Shown here: positions 33,956 to 47,000 of the stretch, piece by piece
Layout of the letters: the number at the start of each line of letters is the position of its first letter
Numbering within the stretch: position 1 is the stretch's first letter
NCBI GenBank assembly: GCA_920105625.2
Contig: CAKKTE020000176.1
Span: 1 to 64,000, forward strand
Reading direction: 5' to 3'
Source of the DNA: Clusia tigrina
Taxonomy: Eukaryota > Arthropoda > Insecta > Diptera > Clusiidae
Length of the DNA stretch: 64,000 nt
Notes under the pieces: model-generated
Told to the model about the DNA's origin: nothing
The model's input: the letters and a program-made list of their open reading frames with translations, nothing else
The model's database searches: none
Translations under genes and position numbers: made by a program

Positions 33956-35244
33956 GGGGATTCTGCTGCCTTCTCTGTGCCTATATCTACCCCTATCTGC
34001 CTCAGTCGGCGTCTCAGTCGGATTCGCAGCCTCTGTCAGCGTCTCTGCGGGCGTCTCAGTCGCTGCCGCTGTCGATTGGGGGGTGTGCTGGCTTCTCTAT
34101 GCCTATATCTACCCCTATCTGCCTCTGTCTGCGTCGCAGCCTCTGTCAGCATTTCTGTAGGCGTCTCAGTCGCAGCCGCTGTGGATTGGGGGTCTGCTGC
34201 CTTCTCTATACCTATATCTACCACTATCTGCCTCAGTCGGCGTCTCAGTAGGCTACTCAGTAGCTGCCGCTCTCGATTGGGTTGTCTGCTGCCTTCTCTA
34301 TACCTATATCTACCCCTATCTGCCTCAGTCGGCGTCTCAGTAGGCGTCACAGCCCCTGTCAGCGTCTGTGTAGGCGTCTCAGTCGCTGCCGCTGTCAATT
34401 GGTGGGTCTGCTGCCTTCTCTATGCCTATATCTACTCCTATCTGCCTCAGTCGGCGTCGCAGCCTCTGTCAGCATTTCTGTAGACATCTCAGTTGCTGCC
34501 GCTGTTGATTGGAGGGTCTGCTACCTACTCTCTGCCTATATCTACCCATATCTGCCTCAGTCGGCGTCTCGCAGCCTCCGTCAGCGCCTCTGTAGGTGTC
34601 TCAGTCGTTGCCGCTGTCGATTGGGGAGGTCTGCTTCCTTCTATATGCCTATATCTACCCCTATCTCTCTCTGTCTGCGTCTCAGTCGGCGTCCAACCTC
34701 TGTTAGCGTCTCTGTAGGCGTCTCAGCCGTTTCCGCTGTCGATTGGGGGGAGTCTGCTGCCTTCTCTATGCCTATATCTACCCCTCTCTGCCTCAGTCGG
34801 CATCTCAGTCGGCGTCGCAGCCTCTGTCAGCGTTTCTGTAGGTGTCTCAGTCGCTGCCGCTGTCGATTGGGGAGGTCTGCTTCCTCCTCTATGCCTATAC
34901 CTACCCCTATCTGCCTTAGTGGGCGTCTCAGTCGGCGTCGCAGCCTCTGTCAGCGTCTCTGGAGGCGACTCAGTCCCTGCCGGTGTCGATTGGGGGGTCT
35001 GCTGCCTTCTCTTTGCCTATATCTATCCCTATCAGCCTCAATCGACGTCTCAGTCGCCGTCGCAGCCTCTTTCAGCGTCTCTGTTGGCATCTCAGTCGGT
35101 GCTGCTGTCGATTGGGGGGGGGGGGGGTCTGCTGCCTTCTCTGTGCCTATATCTACCACTATCTGCCTCAGTCGGCGTCTCAGTCGGCGTCGCAGCCTCT
35201 TTCAGCGACTCTGTTGGCATCTCAGTCGCTGCTGCTGTCGATTG
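33956..35244. repeat. 1284-bp tandem duplication, copy 2
   Basis: This is the second copy of 32672-33955. It differs by a few substitutions and by a longer G-run (14 G at 35114-35127). The boundaries are approximate because the junction falls within homologous monomers. Confidence 0.8.
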
Positions 35245-36949
35245 GGGGGGTCTGCTGCCTTCTCTGTGCCTATATCTATCCCTATCTGCCTCAGTCGGCA
35301 TCTCAGTCGGATTCGCAGCCTCTGTCAGCGACTCTGCGGGCGTCTCAGTCGCTGCCGCTGTCGATTGGGGGGTGTGCTGGCTTTTCTATGCCTATATCTA
35401 CCCCTATCTTCCCCGGTCGGCGTCGCAGCCTCTGTCAGCATCTCTGTAGGCGTCTCAGTCACTGCCGCTGTCGATTGGGGGTCTGCTGCCTTCAATTTGC
35501 CTATATCTATCCGTATCAGCCTCAATCGACGTCTCAGTCGGCGTCTCAGTCGCTCCCGCTGTCGATTGGGGGGTCTGCTGCCTTCTCTATGCCTATATCT
35601 ACCCCTATCTGCCTCAGTCGGCGTCTCAGTAGGCGTCACAGCCTCTGTCAGCGTCTCTGTAGGCGTCTCAGTCGCTGCCGCTGTCGATTGGGCGGACTGC
35701 TGCCTTCTTTATGCCTATATCTAACCCTATCTGCCTCAGTCGGCGTCGCAGCCTCTGTCAGCGTCCCTGTATGCGTCTCAGTCACTGTCGGTATCGCTTG
35801 GGGGTCTGCTGCATTCTCTATGCCTATATCTACCCCTATCTGCCTCAGTCGGCCTCGCAGCCTCTGTCAGCGTCTCTGCGGGCGTCTCAGTCGCTGCCGA
35901 TGTCGATTGGGGGGTGTGCTGGCTTCTCTATGCCTATATCTACCACTATCTGCCTCAGTCGGTGTCTCAGTAGGTTTCTCAGTCGCTGCCGCTGTCGATT
36001 GGGTTGTCTGCTGCCTTCTCTATACCTATATCTACCCCTATCTGCCTCAGTCGGGCTCGCAGCCTCTGTTAGCGTCTCTGTAGGCGTCTCAGTCACTACC
36101 GCTGTAGATTGGGGGGTCTGCTGCATTCTCTATGCCTATATCTACCATTATCTGCCTCGGTCGGCGTCGCAGCCTCTGTCAACGTCTCTGTAGGCGTCTC
36201 AGTCGCTGCCGCAGTCGATTGGGGGTCTGCTGCCTTCTTTATGCCTATATCTACCCCTATCTGCCTCAGTCGGCGTCGCAGCCTCTGTCAGCGTCCCTGT
36301 AGGCGTCTCAGTCACTGCCGCTGTCGCTTGGGGTTCTGCTGCATTCTCTATGCCTATATCTACCCCTATCTGCCTCAGTAGGCGTCTAAGTCGGCGTCTC
36401 AGTTGGCGTTGCAGCCTCTGTCAGCGTCTCTGGTGGCGTCTCAGTCCCTGCCGCTGTCGATTGGGGGTCTGCTGCCTTTTCTATGCCTATATCTATCCTT
36501 ATCTGCCTCATTCGATGTGTCAGTCGGCGTCTCAGTCGCTCCCGCTGTCGATTGGGGGCTCTGCTGCCTTCTCTATGCCTATATCTACCCCTATCTTCCC
36601 CGGTCGGCGTCGCAGCCTCTGTCAGCATCTCTGTAGGCGTCTCAGTCACTGCCGCTGTCGATTGGGGGTCTGCTGCCTTCTCTTTGCCTATATCTATCCG
36701 TATCAGCCTCAATCGACGTCTCAGTCGGCGTCTCAGTCGCTCCCGCTGTCGATTGGGGGGTCTGCTGCCTTCTCTATGCCTATATCTACCCCTATCTGCC
36801 TCAGTCGGCGTCTCAGTCGGCGTCACAGCCTCCGTCAGCGTCTCTGTAGGTGTCTCAGTCGTTGCCGCTGTCGATTGGGGAGGTCTGCTTCCTTCTATAT
36901 GCCTATATCTACCCCTATCTCTCTCAGTCTGCGTCTCAGTCGGCGTCCA

Positions 36950-37947
36950 GCCTCTGTTAGCGTCTCTGTAGGCGTCTCAGCCGTTTCCGGTGTCGATTGG
37001 GGGAGTCTGCTGCCTTCTCTATGCCTATATCTACCCCTCTCTGCCTCAGTCGGCGTTTCAGTCGGCATCTCAGTCGGCGTCGCAGCCTCTGTCAGCGTTT
37101 CTGTAGGTGTCTCAGTCGCTGCCGCTGTCGATTGGGGAGGTCTGCTTCCTCCTCTATGCCTATACCTACCCCTATCTGCCTTAGTGGGCGTCTCAGTCGG
37201 CGTCGCAGCCTCTGTCAGCGTCTCTGGAGGCGTCTCAGTCCCTGCCGGTGTCGATTGGGGGGTCTGCTGCCATCTCTATGCCTATATCTACCCCTATCTG
37301 CCCCGGTCGGCGTCGCAGCCTCTGTCAGCATCTCTGTAGGCGTCTCAATCACTGCCGCTGTCGATTGGGGGTCTGCTGCCTTCTCTTTGCCTATACCTAT
37401 CCCTATCAGCCTCAATCGACGTCTCAGTCGGCGTCGCAGCCTCTTTCAGCGTCTCTGTTGGCATCTCAGTCGCTGCTGCTGTCGATTGGGGGGGGGTCTG
37501 CTGCCCTCTCTGTGCCTATATCTACCCCTATCAGCCTCAGTCGGCGTCTCAGTCGGATTCGCAGCCTCTGTCAGCGACTCTGCGGGCGTCTCAGTCGCTG
37601 CCGCTGTCGATTGGGGGGTGTGCTGGCTTCTCTATGCCTATATCTACCCCTATCTGCCTCTGTCTGCGTCGCAGCCTCTGTCAGCATTTCTGTAGGCGTC
37701 TCAGTCGCTGCCGCTGTCGATTGGGTTGTCTGCTGCCTTCTCTATACCTATATCTACCCCTATCTGCCTCAGTCGGCGTCTCAGTCGGCTTCTCAGTCAC
37801 TGCCGCTATCGATTGGGTTGTCTGCTGCCTTCTCTATACCTATATACCTGCCTCAGTCGGCGTCTCAGTAGGCTTCTCAGTCGCTGCCGCTGTCGATTGG
37901 GTTGTCTGCTGCCTTCTCTATACCTATATCTACCCCTATCTGCCTCA
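36950..37947. repeat. 1-kb block repeated at +1228
   Basis: The block from about 36950 to 37947 recurs at 38178-39175 (for example 37248 and 38476, 37726 and 38954). Both copies share an unusual shortened monomer, CCTATATACCTGCCTCAG (near 37838 and 39066), also present at about 29350. About 230 bp of other monomers separate the copies. Confidence 0.75.
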
Positions 37948-39234
37948 GTCGGAGTCGCAGCCTCTGTCAGCATTTCTGTAGACATCTCAGTCGCTGCCGC
38001 TGTTGATTGGGGGTCTGCTGCCTACTCTCTGCCTATATCTACCCATATCTGCCTCAGTCGGCGTTGCAGCCTATGTCAGCGTCTCTGTAGGCATATCAGT
38101 CGCTGCCGCTGTCGATTGGGGGGTCTGCTGCCTTCTCTATGCCTATATCTACCCCATCTGCTTCAGTCGGCGTCCCAGCCTCCGTCAGCGTCTCTGTAGG
38201 CGTCTCAGCCGTTTCCGGTGTCGATTGGGGGAGTCTGCTGCCTTCTCTATGCCTATATCTACCCCTCTCTGCCTCAGTCGGCGTTTCAGTCGGCATCTCA
38301 GTCGGCGTCGCAGCCTCTGTCAGCGTTTCTGTAGGTGTCTCAGTCGCTGCCGCTGTCGATTGGGGAGGTCTGCTTCCTCCTCTATGCCTATACCTACCCC
38401 TATCTGCCTTAGTGGGCGTCTCAGTCGGCGTCGCAGCCTCTGTCAGCGTCTCTGGAGGCGTCTCAGTCCCTGCCGGTGTCGATTGGGGGGTCTGCTGCCA
38501 TCTCTATGCCTATATCTAGCCCTATCTGCCCCGGTAGGCATCGCAGCCTCTGTCAGCATCTCTGTAGGCGTCTCAATCACTGCCGCTGTCGATTGGGGGT
38601 CTGCTGCCTTCTCTTTGCCTATATCTATCCCTATCAGCCTCAACCGACGTCTCAGTCGGCGTCGCAGCCTCTTTCAGCGTCTCTGTTGGCATCTCAGTCG
38701 CTGCTGCTGTCGATTGGGGGGGGGTCTGCTGCCTTCTCTGTGCCTATATCTACCCCTATCAGCCTCAGTCGGCGTCTCAGTCGGATTCGCAGCCTCTGTC
38801 AGCGACTCTGCGGGCGTCTCAGTCGCTGCCGCTGTCGATTGGAGGGTGTGCTGGCTTCTCTATGCCTATATCTACCCCTATCTGCCTCTGTCTGCGTCGC
38901 AGCCTCTGTCAGCATTTCGGTAGGCGTCTCAGTCGCTGCCGCTGTCGATTGGGTTGTCTGCTGCCTTCTCTATACCTATATCTACCCCTATCTGCCTCAG
39001 TCGGCGTCTCAGTCGGCTTCTCAGTCACTGCCGCTATCGATTGGGTTGTCTGCTGCCTTCTCTATACCTATATACCTGCCTCAGTCGGCGTCTCAGTAGG
39101 CTTCTCAGTCGCTGCCGCTGTCGATTGGGTTGTCTGCTGCCTTCTCTATACCTATATCTACCCCTATCTGCCTCAGTCGGCCTCGCAGCCTCTGTTAGCG
39201 TCTCTGTAGGCGTCTCAGTCACTGCCGCTGTCGA

Positions 39235-42200
39235 TTGGGGGGTCTGCTGCATTCTCTATGCCTATATCTACCATTATCTGCCTCGGTCGGCGTCGCAAAC
39301 TCTGTCAGCATCTCTGTAGGCGTCTCAGTCGCTGCAGCTGTCGATTGGGGGGTCTGCTGCCTTCTCTATGTATATATATACCCCTATCTGCCTCACTCGG
39401 CGTCTCAGTCGGCGTCGCAGCCTCTGTCAGCGTCTCTGTAGGCGTCTCAGTCGCTGCCGCAGTCGATTGGGGGGTCTGCTGCCTTCTTTATGCCTATATC
39501 TACGCCTATCTGCCTCAGTCGGCGTCGCAGCCTCTGTCAGCGTCCCTGTAGGCGTCTCAGTCACTGCCGCTGTCGCTTGGGGATCTGCTGCATTCTCTAT
39601 GCCTATATCTACCCCTATCTGCCTCAGTAGGCGTCTAAGTCGGCGTCTCAGTCGGCGTTGCAGCCTCTGTCAGCGTCTCTGGTGGCGTCTCAGTCCCTGC
39701 CGCTGTCGATTGGGGGGTCTGCTGCCTTCTCTATGCCTATATCTACCCCTATCTGCCTCAGTCGGCGTATCAGTAGGCGTCACAGCCCCTGTCAGCGTCT
39801 GTGTAGGCGTCTCAGTCACTGCCGCTGTCGATTGGGGGGTCTGCTGCATTCTCTATGCCTATATCTACCCCTATTTGCGTCAGTAGGCGTCTCAGTCGGC
39901 GTCACAGTCTCTGTCAGCGTCTCTGGAGGCGTCTCAGTCCCTGCCACTGTCGATTGGGGCGGGGGGGGGGCTGCTGCCATCTCTATTCCTATATCTACCC
40001 CTATCTGCCTCAGTCGGCGTCTCAGTCGGCGTCACAACCTCTGTCAACGTCTCTGTAGGCGTCTCAGTAGCTGCCGCTGTCGATTGGGGTGTCTGCTGCC
40101 TTCTCTATGCCTTTATCTACCCCTATCTGCCTCAGTAGGCGTCTCAGTCGGCGTCGCAGTCTCTGTCAGCTTCTCTGGAGACGTCTCAGTCCCTGCCGCT
40201 GTCGTTTGGGGGGGGGGGGTCTGCTGCCATCTCTATTCCTATATCTACCCCTATCTGCCTCAGTAGGCGTCTAAGTCGGCGTCTCAGTCGGCGTTGCAGC
40301 CTCTGTCAGCGTCTCTGGTGGCGTCTCAGTCCCTGCCGCTGTCGATTGGGGGGTCTGCTGCCTTCTCTATGCCTATATCTACCCCTATCTGCCTCGGTCG
40401 GCATCTCAGTAGGCGTCACTGCCCCTGTCAGCGTCTGTGTAGGCGTCTCAGTCGCTGTCAATTGGCGGGTCTGCTGCCTTCTCTATGCCTATATCTACTC
40501 CTATCTGCCTCAGTCGGAGTCGCAGCCTCTGTCAGCATTTCTGTAGACATCTCAGTCGCTGCCGCTGTTGATTGGGGGGTCTGCTGCCTACTCTCTGCCT
40601 ATATCTACCCATATCTGCCTCAGTCGGCGTTGCAGCCTATGTCAGCGTCTCTGTAGGCATATCAGTCGCTGCCGCTGTCGATTGGGGGGTCTGCTGCCTT
40701 CTCTATGCCTATATCTACCCCATCTGCTTCAGTCGGCGTCCCAGCCTCTGTCAGCGTCTCTGTAGGCGTCTCAGCCGTTTCCTCTGTCGATTGGGGGAGT
40801 CTGCTGCCTTCTCTATGCCTATATCTACCCCTCTCTGCCTCATTCGGCGTTTCAGTCGGCATCTCAGTCGGCGTCACAGCCTCTGTCAGCGTCTCTGTTG
40901 GCATCTCAGTCGCTGCTGCTGTCGATTGGGGGGTCTGCTGCCTTATCTGTGCCTATATCTACCCCTATCTGCCTCAGTCGGTGTCTCAGTCGGATTCGCA
41001 GCCTCTGTCAGCGTCTCTGCGGGCGTCTCAGTCGCTGCCGCTGTCGATTGGGGGGTCTGCTGCCTTCTCTATGCCTATATCTACCCCTATCTGCCTCAGT
41101 CCCCGTCTCAGTAGGCGTCACAGCCCCTGTCAGCGTATGTGTAGGCGTCTCAGTGGCTGCCGCTGTCAATTGGTGGGTCTGCTGCCTTCTCTATGCCTAT
41201 ATCTACTCCTATCTGCCTCAGTCGGCGTCGCAGCCTCTGTCAGCATTTCTGTAGACATCTCAGTCGCTGCCGCTGTTGATTGGAGGGTCTGCTGCCTACT
41301 CTCTGCCTATATCTACCCATATCTGCCTCAGTCGGCGTCTCGCAGCCTCTGTCAGCGTCTCTGTAGGTGTCTCAGTCGTTGCCGCTGTCGATTGGGGAGG
41401 TCTGCTTCCTTCTATATGCCTATATCTACCCCATCTGCTTCAGTCGGCATCTCAGTCGGCGTCCCAGCCTCTGTCAGCGTCTGTCTGTCGATTGGGGGAG
41501 TCTGCTGCCTTCTCTATGCCTATACCTACCCCTCTCTGCCTCAGTCGGCGTTTCAGTCGGCATCGCCTATACCTACCCCTATCTGCCTTAGTGGGCGTCT
41601 CAGTCGGCGTCGCATCCTCTGTCAGCGTCTCTGGAGGCGTCTCAGTCCCTGCCGGTGTCGATTGGGGGATCTGCTGCCATCTCTATGCCTATATCTACCC
41701 CTATCTGCCCCGGTCGGCGTCGCAGCCTCTGTCAGCATCTCTGTAGGCGTCTCAATCACTGCCGCTGTCGATTAGGGTCTGCTGCCTTCTCTTTGCCTAT
41801 ATCTATCCCTATCAGCCTCAATCGACGTCTCAGTCGGCGTCGCAGCCTCTTTCAGCGTCTCTGTTGGCATCTCAGTCGCTGCTGCTGTCGATTGGGGGGG
41901 GGGTCTGCTGCCTTCTCTGTGCCTATATCTACCATTATCTGCCTCGGTCGGCGTCGCAAACTCTGTCAGCATCTCTGTAGGCGTCTCAGTCGCTGCAGCT
42001 GTCGATTGGGGGGTCTGCTGCCTTCTCTATGTATATATATACCCCTATCTGCCTCACTCGGCGTCTCAGTCGGCGTCGCAGCCTCTGTCAGCGTCTCTGT
42101 AGGCGTCTCAGTCGCTGCCGCAGTCGATTGGGGGGTCTGCTGCCTTCTTTATGCCTATATCTACGCCTATCTGCCTCAGCCGGCGTCGCAGCCTCTGTCA

Positions 42201-44060
42201 GCGTCCCTGTAGGCGTCTCAGTCACTGCCGCTGTCGCTTGGGGATCTGCTGCATTCTCTATGCCTATATCTACCCCTATCTGCCTCAGTAGGCGTCTAAG
42301 TCGGCGTCTCAGTCGGCGTTGCAGCCTCTGTCAGCGTCTCTGGTGGCGTCTCAGTCCCTGCCGCTGTCGATTGGGGGGTCTGCTGCCTTCTCTATGCCTA
42401 TATCTACCCCTATCTGCCTCAGTCGGCGTATCAGTAGGCGTCACAGCCCCTGTCAGCGTCTGTGTAGGCGTCTCAGTCACTGCCGCTGTCGATTGGGGGG
42501 TCTGCTGCATTCTCTATGCCTATATCTACCCCTATCTGCGTCAGTAGGCGTCTCAGTCGGCGTCGCAGTCTCTGTCAGCGTCTCTGGAGGCGTCTCAGTC
42601 CCTGCCGCTGTCGATTGGGGGGGGGGTCTGCTGCCATCTCTATTCCTATATCTACCCCTATCTGCCTCAGTCGGCGTCTCAGTCGGCGTCACAACCTCTG
42701 TCAACGTCTCTGTAGGCGTCTCAGTAGCTGCCGCTGTCGATTGGGGTGTCTGCTGCCTTCTCTATGCCTTTATCTACCCCTATCTGCCTCAGTAGGCGTC
42801 TCAGTCGGCGTCGCAGTCTCTGTCAGCTTCTCTGGAGACGTCTCAGTCCCTGCCGCTGTCGATTGGGGGGGGGTCTGCTGTCATCTCTATTCCTATATCT
42901 ACCCCTATCTGCCTCAGTCGGCGTCTCAGTCGGCGTCACAACCTCTGTCAACGTCTCTGTAGGCGTCTCAGTAGCTGCCGCTGTCGATTGGGGTGTCTGC
43001 TGCCTTCTCTATGCCTTTATCTACCCCTATCTGCCTCAGTAGGCGTCTCAGTCGGCGTCGCAGTCTCTGTCAGCTTCTCTGGAGACGTCTCAGTCCCTGC
43101 CGCTGTCGTTTGGGGGGGGGTCTGCTGCCATCTCTATGCCTATATCTACCCCTATCTGTCTCAGTAGGCGTCTAAGTCGGCGTCTCAGTCGGCGTTGCAG
43201 CCTCTGTCAGCGTCTCTGGTGGCGTCTCAGTCCCTGCCGCTGTCGATTGGGGGGTCTGCTGCCTTCTCTATGCCTATATCTACCCCTATCTGCCTCAGTC
43301 GGCATCTCAGTAGGCGTCACTGCCCCTGTCAGCGTCTGTGTAGGCGTCTCAGTCGCTGTCAATTGGCGGGTCTGCTGCCTTCTCTATGCCTATATCTACT
43401 CCTATCTGCCTCAGTCGGAGTCGCAGCCTCTGTCAGCATTTCTGTAGACATCTCAGTCGCTGCCGCTGTTGATTGGGGGGTCTGCTGCCTACTCTCTGCC
43501 TATATCTACCCATATCTGCCTCAGTCGGCGTTGCAGCCTATGTCAGCGTCTCTGTAGGCATATCAGTCGCTGCCGCTGTCGATTGGGGGGGTCTGCTGCC
43601 TTCTCTATGCCTATATCTACCCCATCTGCTTCAGTCGGCGTCCCAGCCTCTGTCAGCGTCTCTGTAGGCGTCTCAGCCGTTTCCGCTGTCGATTGGGGGA
43701 GTCTGCTGCCTTCTCTATGCCTATATCTACCCCTCTCTGCCTCAGTCGGCGTTTCAGTCGGCATCTCAGTCGGCGTCACAGCCTCTGTCAGCGTCTCTGT
43801 TGGCATCTCAGTCGCTGCTGCTGTCGATTGGGGGGTCTGCTGCCTTATCTGTGCCTATATCTACCCCTATCTGCCTCAGTCGGTGTCTCAGTCGGATTCG
43901 CAGCCTCTGTCAGCGTCTCTGCGGGCGTCTCAGTCGCTGCCGCTGTCGATTGGGGGGTCTGCTGGTTTCTCTATGCCTATATCTACCCCTATCTGCCTCT
44001 GACTGCGTCGCAGCCTCTGTCAGCATTTCTGTAGCCGTCTCAATCGCTGCCGCTGTCGAT
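39235..44060. repeat. Segment with nested blocks at 2.66- and 2.90-kb spacing
   Basis: 39368-39886 matches 42029-42547 (+2661), and 40294-41000 matches 43195-43900 (+2901). Parts also match 29517-31100 upstream (+9718 to +9790). This is consistent with repeated unequal exchange of the same material. Confidence 0.65.
42613..43106. repeat. 247-bp dimer in tandem
   Basis: Two consecutive two-monomer units repeat at exactly 247 bp (GATTGGGGTGTCTGC at about 42738 and 42985). They share GGCGTCACAACCTCTG and CAGCTTCTCTGGAGACG. They are a minimal example of dimer amplification. Confidence 0.8.
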
Positions 44061-47000
44061 TGGGTTGTCTGCTGCCTTCTTTATACCTATATCTACCCCT
44101 ATCTGCCTCAGTCGGCGTCGCAGCCTCTGTCAGCGTCTCTGTAGGCGTCTCAGTCACTGCCGCTGTCGATTGGGGGGTCTGCTGCATTCTCTATGCCTAT
44201 ATCTATCCCTATCTGATTCAATCGACGTCTCAGTCGGCGTCGCAGCCTCTTTCAGGGTCTCTGTTGGCATCTCAGTCGCTGCTGCTGTCGATTGGGGGGG
44301 GGGGGGTCTGCTGCCTTCTCTGTGCCTATATCTACCTCTATCTGCCTCAGTCGGCGTCTCAGTCGGATTCGCAGCCTCTGTCAGCGTCTCTGCGGGCGTC
44401 TCAGTCGCTGCCGCTGTCGATTGGGGGGTCTGCTGCCTTCTCTATGCCTATATCTACCCCTATCTGCCTCAGTCCACGTCTCAGTAGGCGTCGCAGCCTC
44501 TGTCAGCGTCTCTGGAGGCGTCTCAGTCCCTGCCGCTGTCGATTGGGGGGGGTCTGCTGCCATCTCTATGCCTATATCTACCCCTATCTGCCTCAGTCGG
44601 CGGCGCAGCCTCTGTCAGCATTTCTGTAGACATCTCAGTCGCTGCCGCTGTTGATTGGAGGGTCTGCTGCCTACTCTCTGCCTATATCTACCCATATCTG
44701 CCTCAGTCGGCGTCTCGCAGCCTCTGTCAGCGTCTCTGTAGGTGTCTCAGTCGTTGCCGCTGTCGATTGGGGAGGCCTTCTTCCTTCTATATGCCTATAT
44801 CTACCCCATCTGCTTCAGTCGGCATCTCAGTCGGCGTCCCAGCCTCTGTCAGCGTCTGTCTGTCGATTGGGGGAGTCTGCTGCCTTCTCTATGCCTATAT
44901 CTACCCCTCTCTGCCTCAGTCGGCGTTTCAGTCGGCATCTCAGTCGGCGTCGCAGCCTCTGTCAGCGTTTCTGTAGGTGTCTCAGTCGCTGCCGCTGTCG
45001 ATTGGGGAGGTCTGCTTCCTCCTCTATGCCTATACTTACCCCTATCTGCCTTAGTGGGCGTCACAGTCGGCGTCGCAGCCTCTGTCAGCGTCTCTGGAGG
45101 CGTCTCAGTCCCTGCCGGTGTCGATTGGGGGGTCTGCTCCCATCTCTATGCCTATATCTACCCCTATCTGCCCCGGTCGGAGTCGCAGCCTCTGTCAGCA
45201 ACTCTGTAGGCGTCTCAGTCACTGCCGCTGTCGATTGGGGGTCTGCTGCCTTCTCTTTGCCTATATCTATCCCTATCAGCCTCAATCGACGTCTCAGTCG
45301 GCGTCGCAGCCTCTTTCAGCGTCTCTGTTGGCATCTCAGTCGCGTCTGCTGCCTTCTCTGTGCATATATCTACCCCTATCTGCCTCAGTCGGCGTCTCAG
45401 TCGGATTCGCAGCCTCTGTCAGCGTCTCTGCGGGCGCCTCAGTCGCTGCCGCTGTCGATTGGGGGGTGTGCTGTCTTCTCTATGCCTATATTTACCCCTA
45501 TCTGCCTCTGTCTGCGTCGCAGCCTCTGTCAGCATTTCTGTAGGCGTCTCAGTCGCAGCCGCTGTGGATTGGGGGTCTGCTGCCTTCTCTATGCCTATAT
45601 CTACCACTATCTGCCTCAGTCGGCGTTTCAGTAGGCTACTCAGTAGCTGCCGCTGTCGATTGGTTTGTCTGCTGCCTTCTCTATACCTATATCTACCCCT
45701 ATCTGCCTCAGTCGGCGTCTCAGTAGGCGTCACAGCCCCTGTCAGCTTCTGTGTAGGCGTCTCAGTCGCTGCCGCTGTCAATTGGTGGGTCTTCTGCCTT
45801 CTCTATGCCTATATCTACTCCTATCTGCCTCAGTCGGCGTCGCAGCCTCTGTCAGCATTTCTGCAGACATCTCAGTTGCTGCCGCTGTTGATTGGAGGGT
45901 CTGCTGCCTACTCTCTGCCTATATCTACCCATATCTGCCTCAGTCGGCGTCTCGCAGCCTCCGTCAGCGTCTCTGTAGGTGTCTCAGTCGTTGCCGCTGT
46001 CGATTGGGGAGGTCTGCTTCCTTCTATATGCCTATATCTACCCCTATCTCTCTCAGTCTGCGTCTCAGTCGGCGTCCTGCCTCTGTTAGCGTATCTGTAG
46101 GCGTCTCAGCCGTTTCCGCTGTCGATTGGGGGGGAGTCTGCTGCCTTCTCTATGCCTATATCTACCCCTCTCTGCCTCAGTCGGCGTTTCAGTCGGCATC
46201 TAAGTCGGCGTCGCAGCCTCTGTCAGCGTTTATGTAGGTGTCTCAGTCGCTGCCGCTGTCGATTGGGGAGGTCTGCTTCTTCCTCTATGCCTATACCTAC
46301 CCCTATCTGCCTTAGTGGGCGTCTCAGTCGGCGTCGCAGCCTCTGTCAGCGTCTCTGGAGGCGTCTCAGTCCCTGCCGGTGTCGATTGGGGGGTCTGCTG
46401 CCTTCTCTTTGCCTATATCTATCCCTATCAGCCTCAATCGACGTCTCAGTCGGCGTCGCAGCCTCTTTCAGCGTCTCTGTTGGCATCTCAGTCGCTGCTG
46501 CTGTCGACTGGGTGGGGGGGGGGTCTGCTGCCTTCTCTGTGCCTATATCTACCCCTATCTGCCTCAGTCGGCGTCTCAGTCGGCGTCGCAGCCTCTTTCA
46601 GCATCTCTGTTGGCATCTCAGTCGCTTCTGCTGTCGATTGGGGGGGTCTGCTGCCTTCTCTGTGCCTATATCTATCCCTATCTGCCTCAGTCGGCATCTC
46701 AGTCGGATTCGCAGCCTCTGTCAGCGACTCTGCGGGCGTCTCAGTCGCTGCCGCTGTCGATTGGGGGGTGTGCTGGCTTCTCTATGCCTATATCTAGCCC
46801 TATCTGCCCCGGTCGGCGTCGCAGCCTCTGTCAGCATCTCTGTAGGCGTCTCAGTCACTGCCGCTGTCGATTGGGGGTCTGCTGCCTTCTCTTTGCCTAT
46901 ATCTATCCGTATCAGCCTCAATCGACGTCTCAGTCGGCGTCGCAGCCTCTTTCAGCGTCTCGGTTGGCATCTCAGGCGCTGCTGCTGTCGATTGGGGGGG

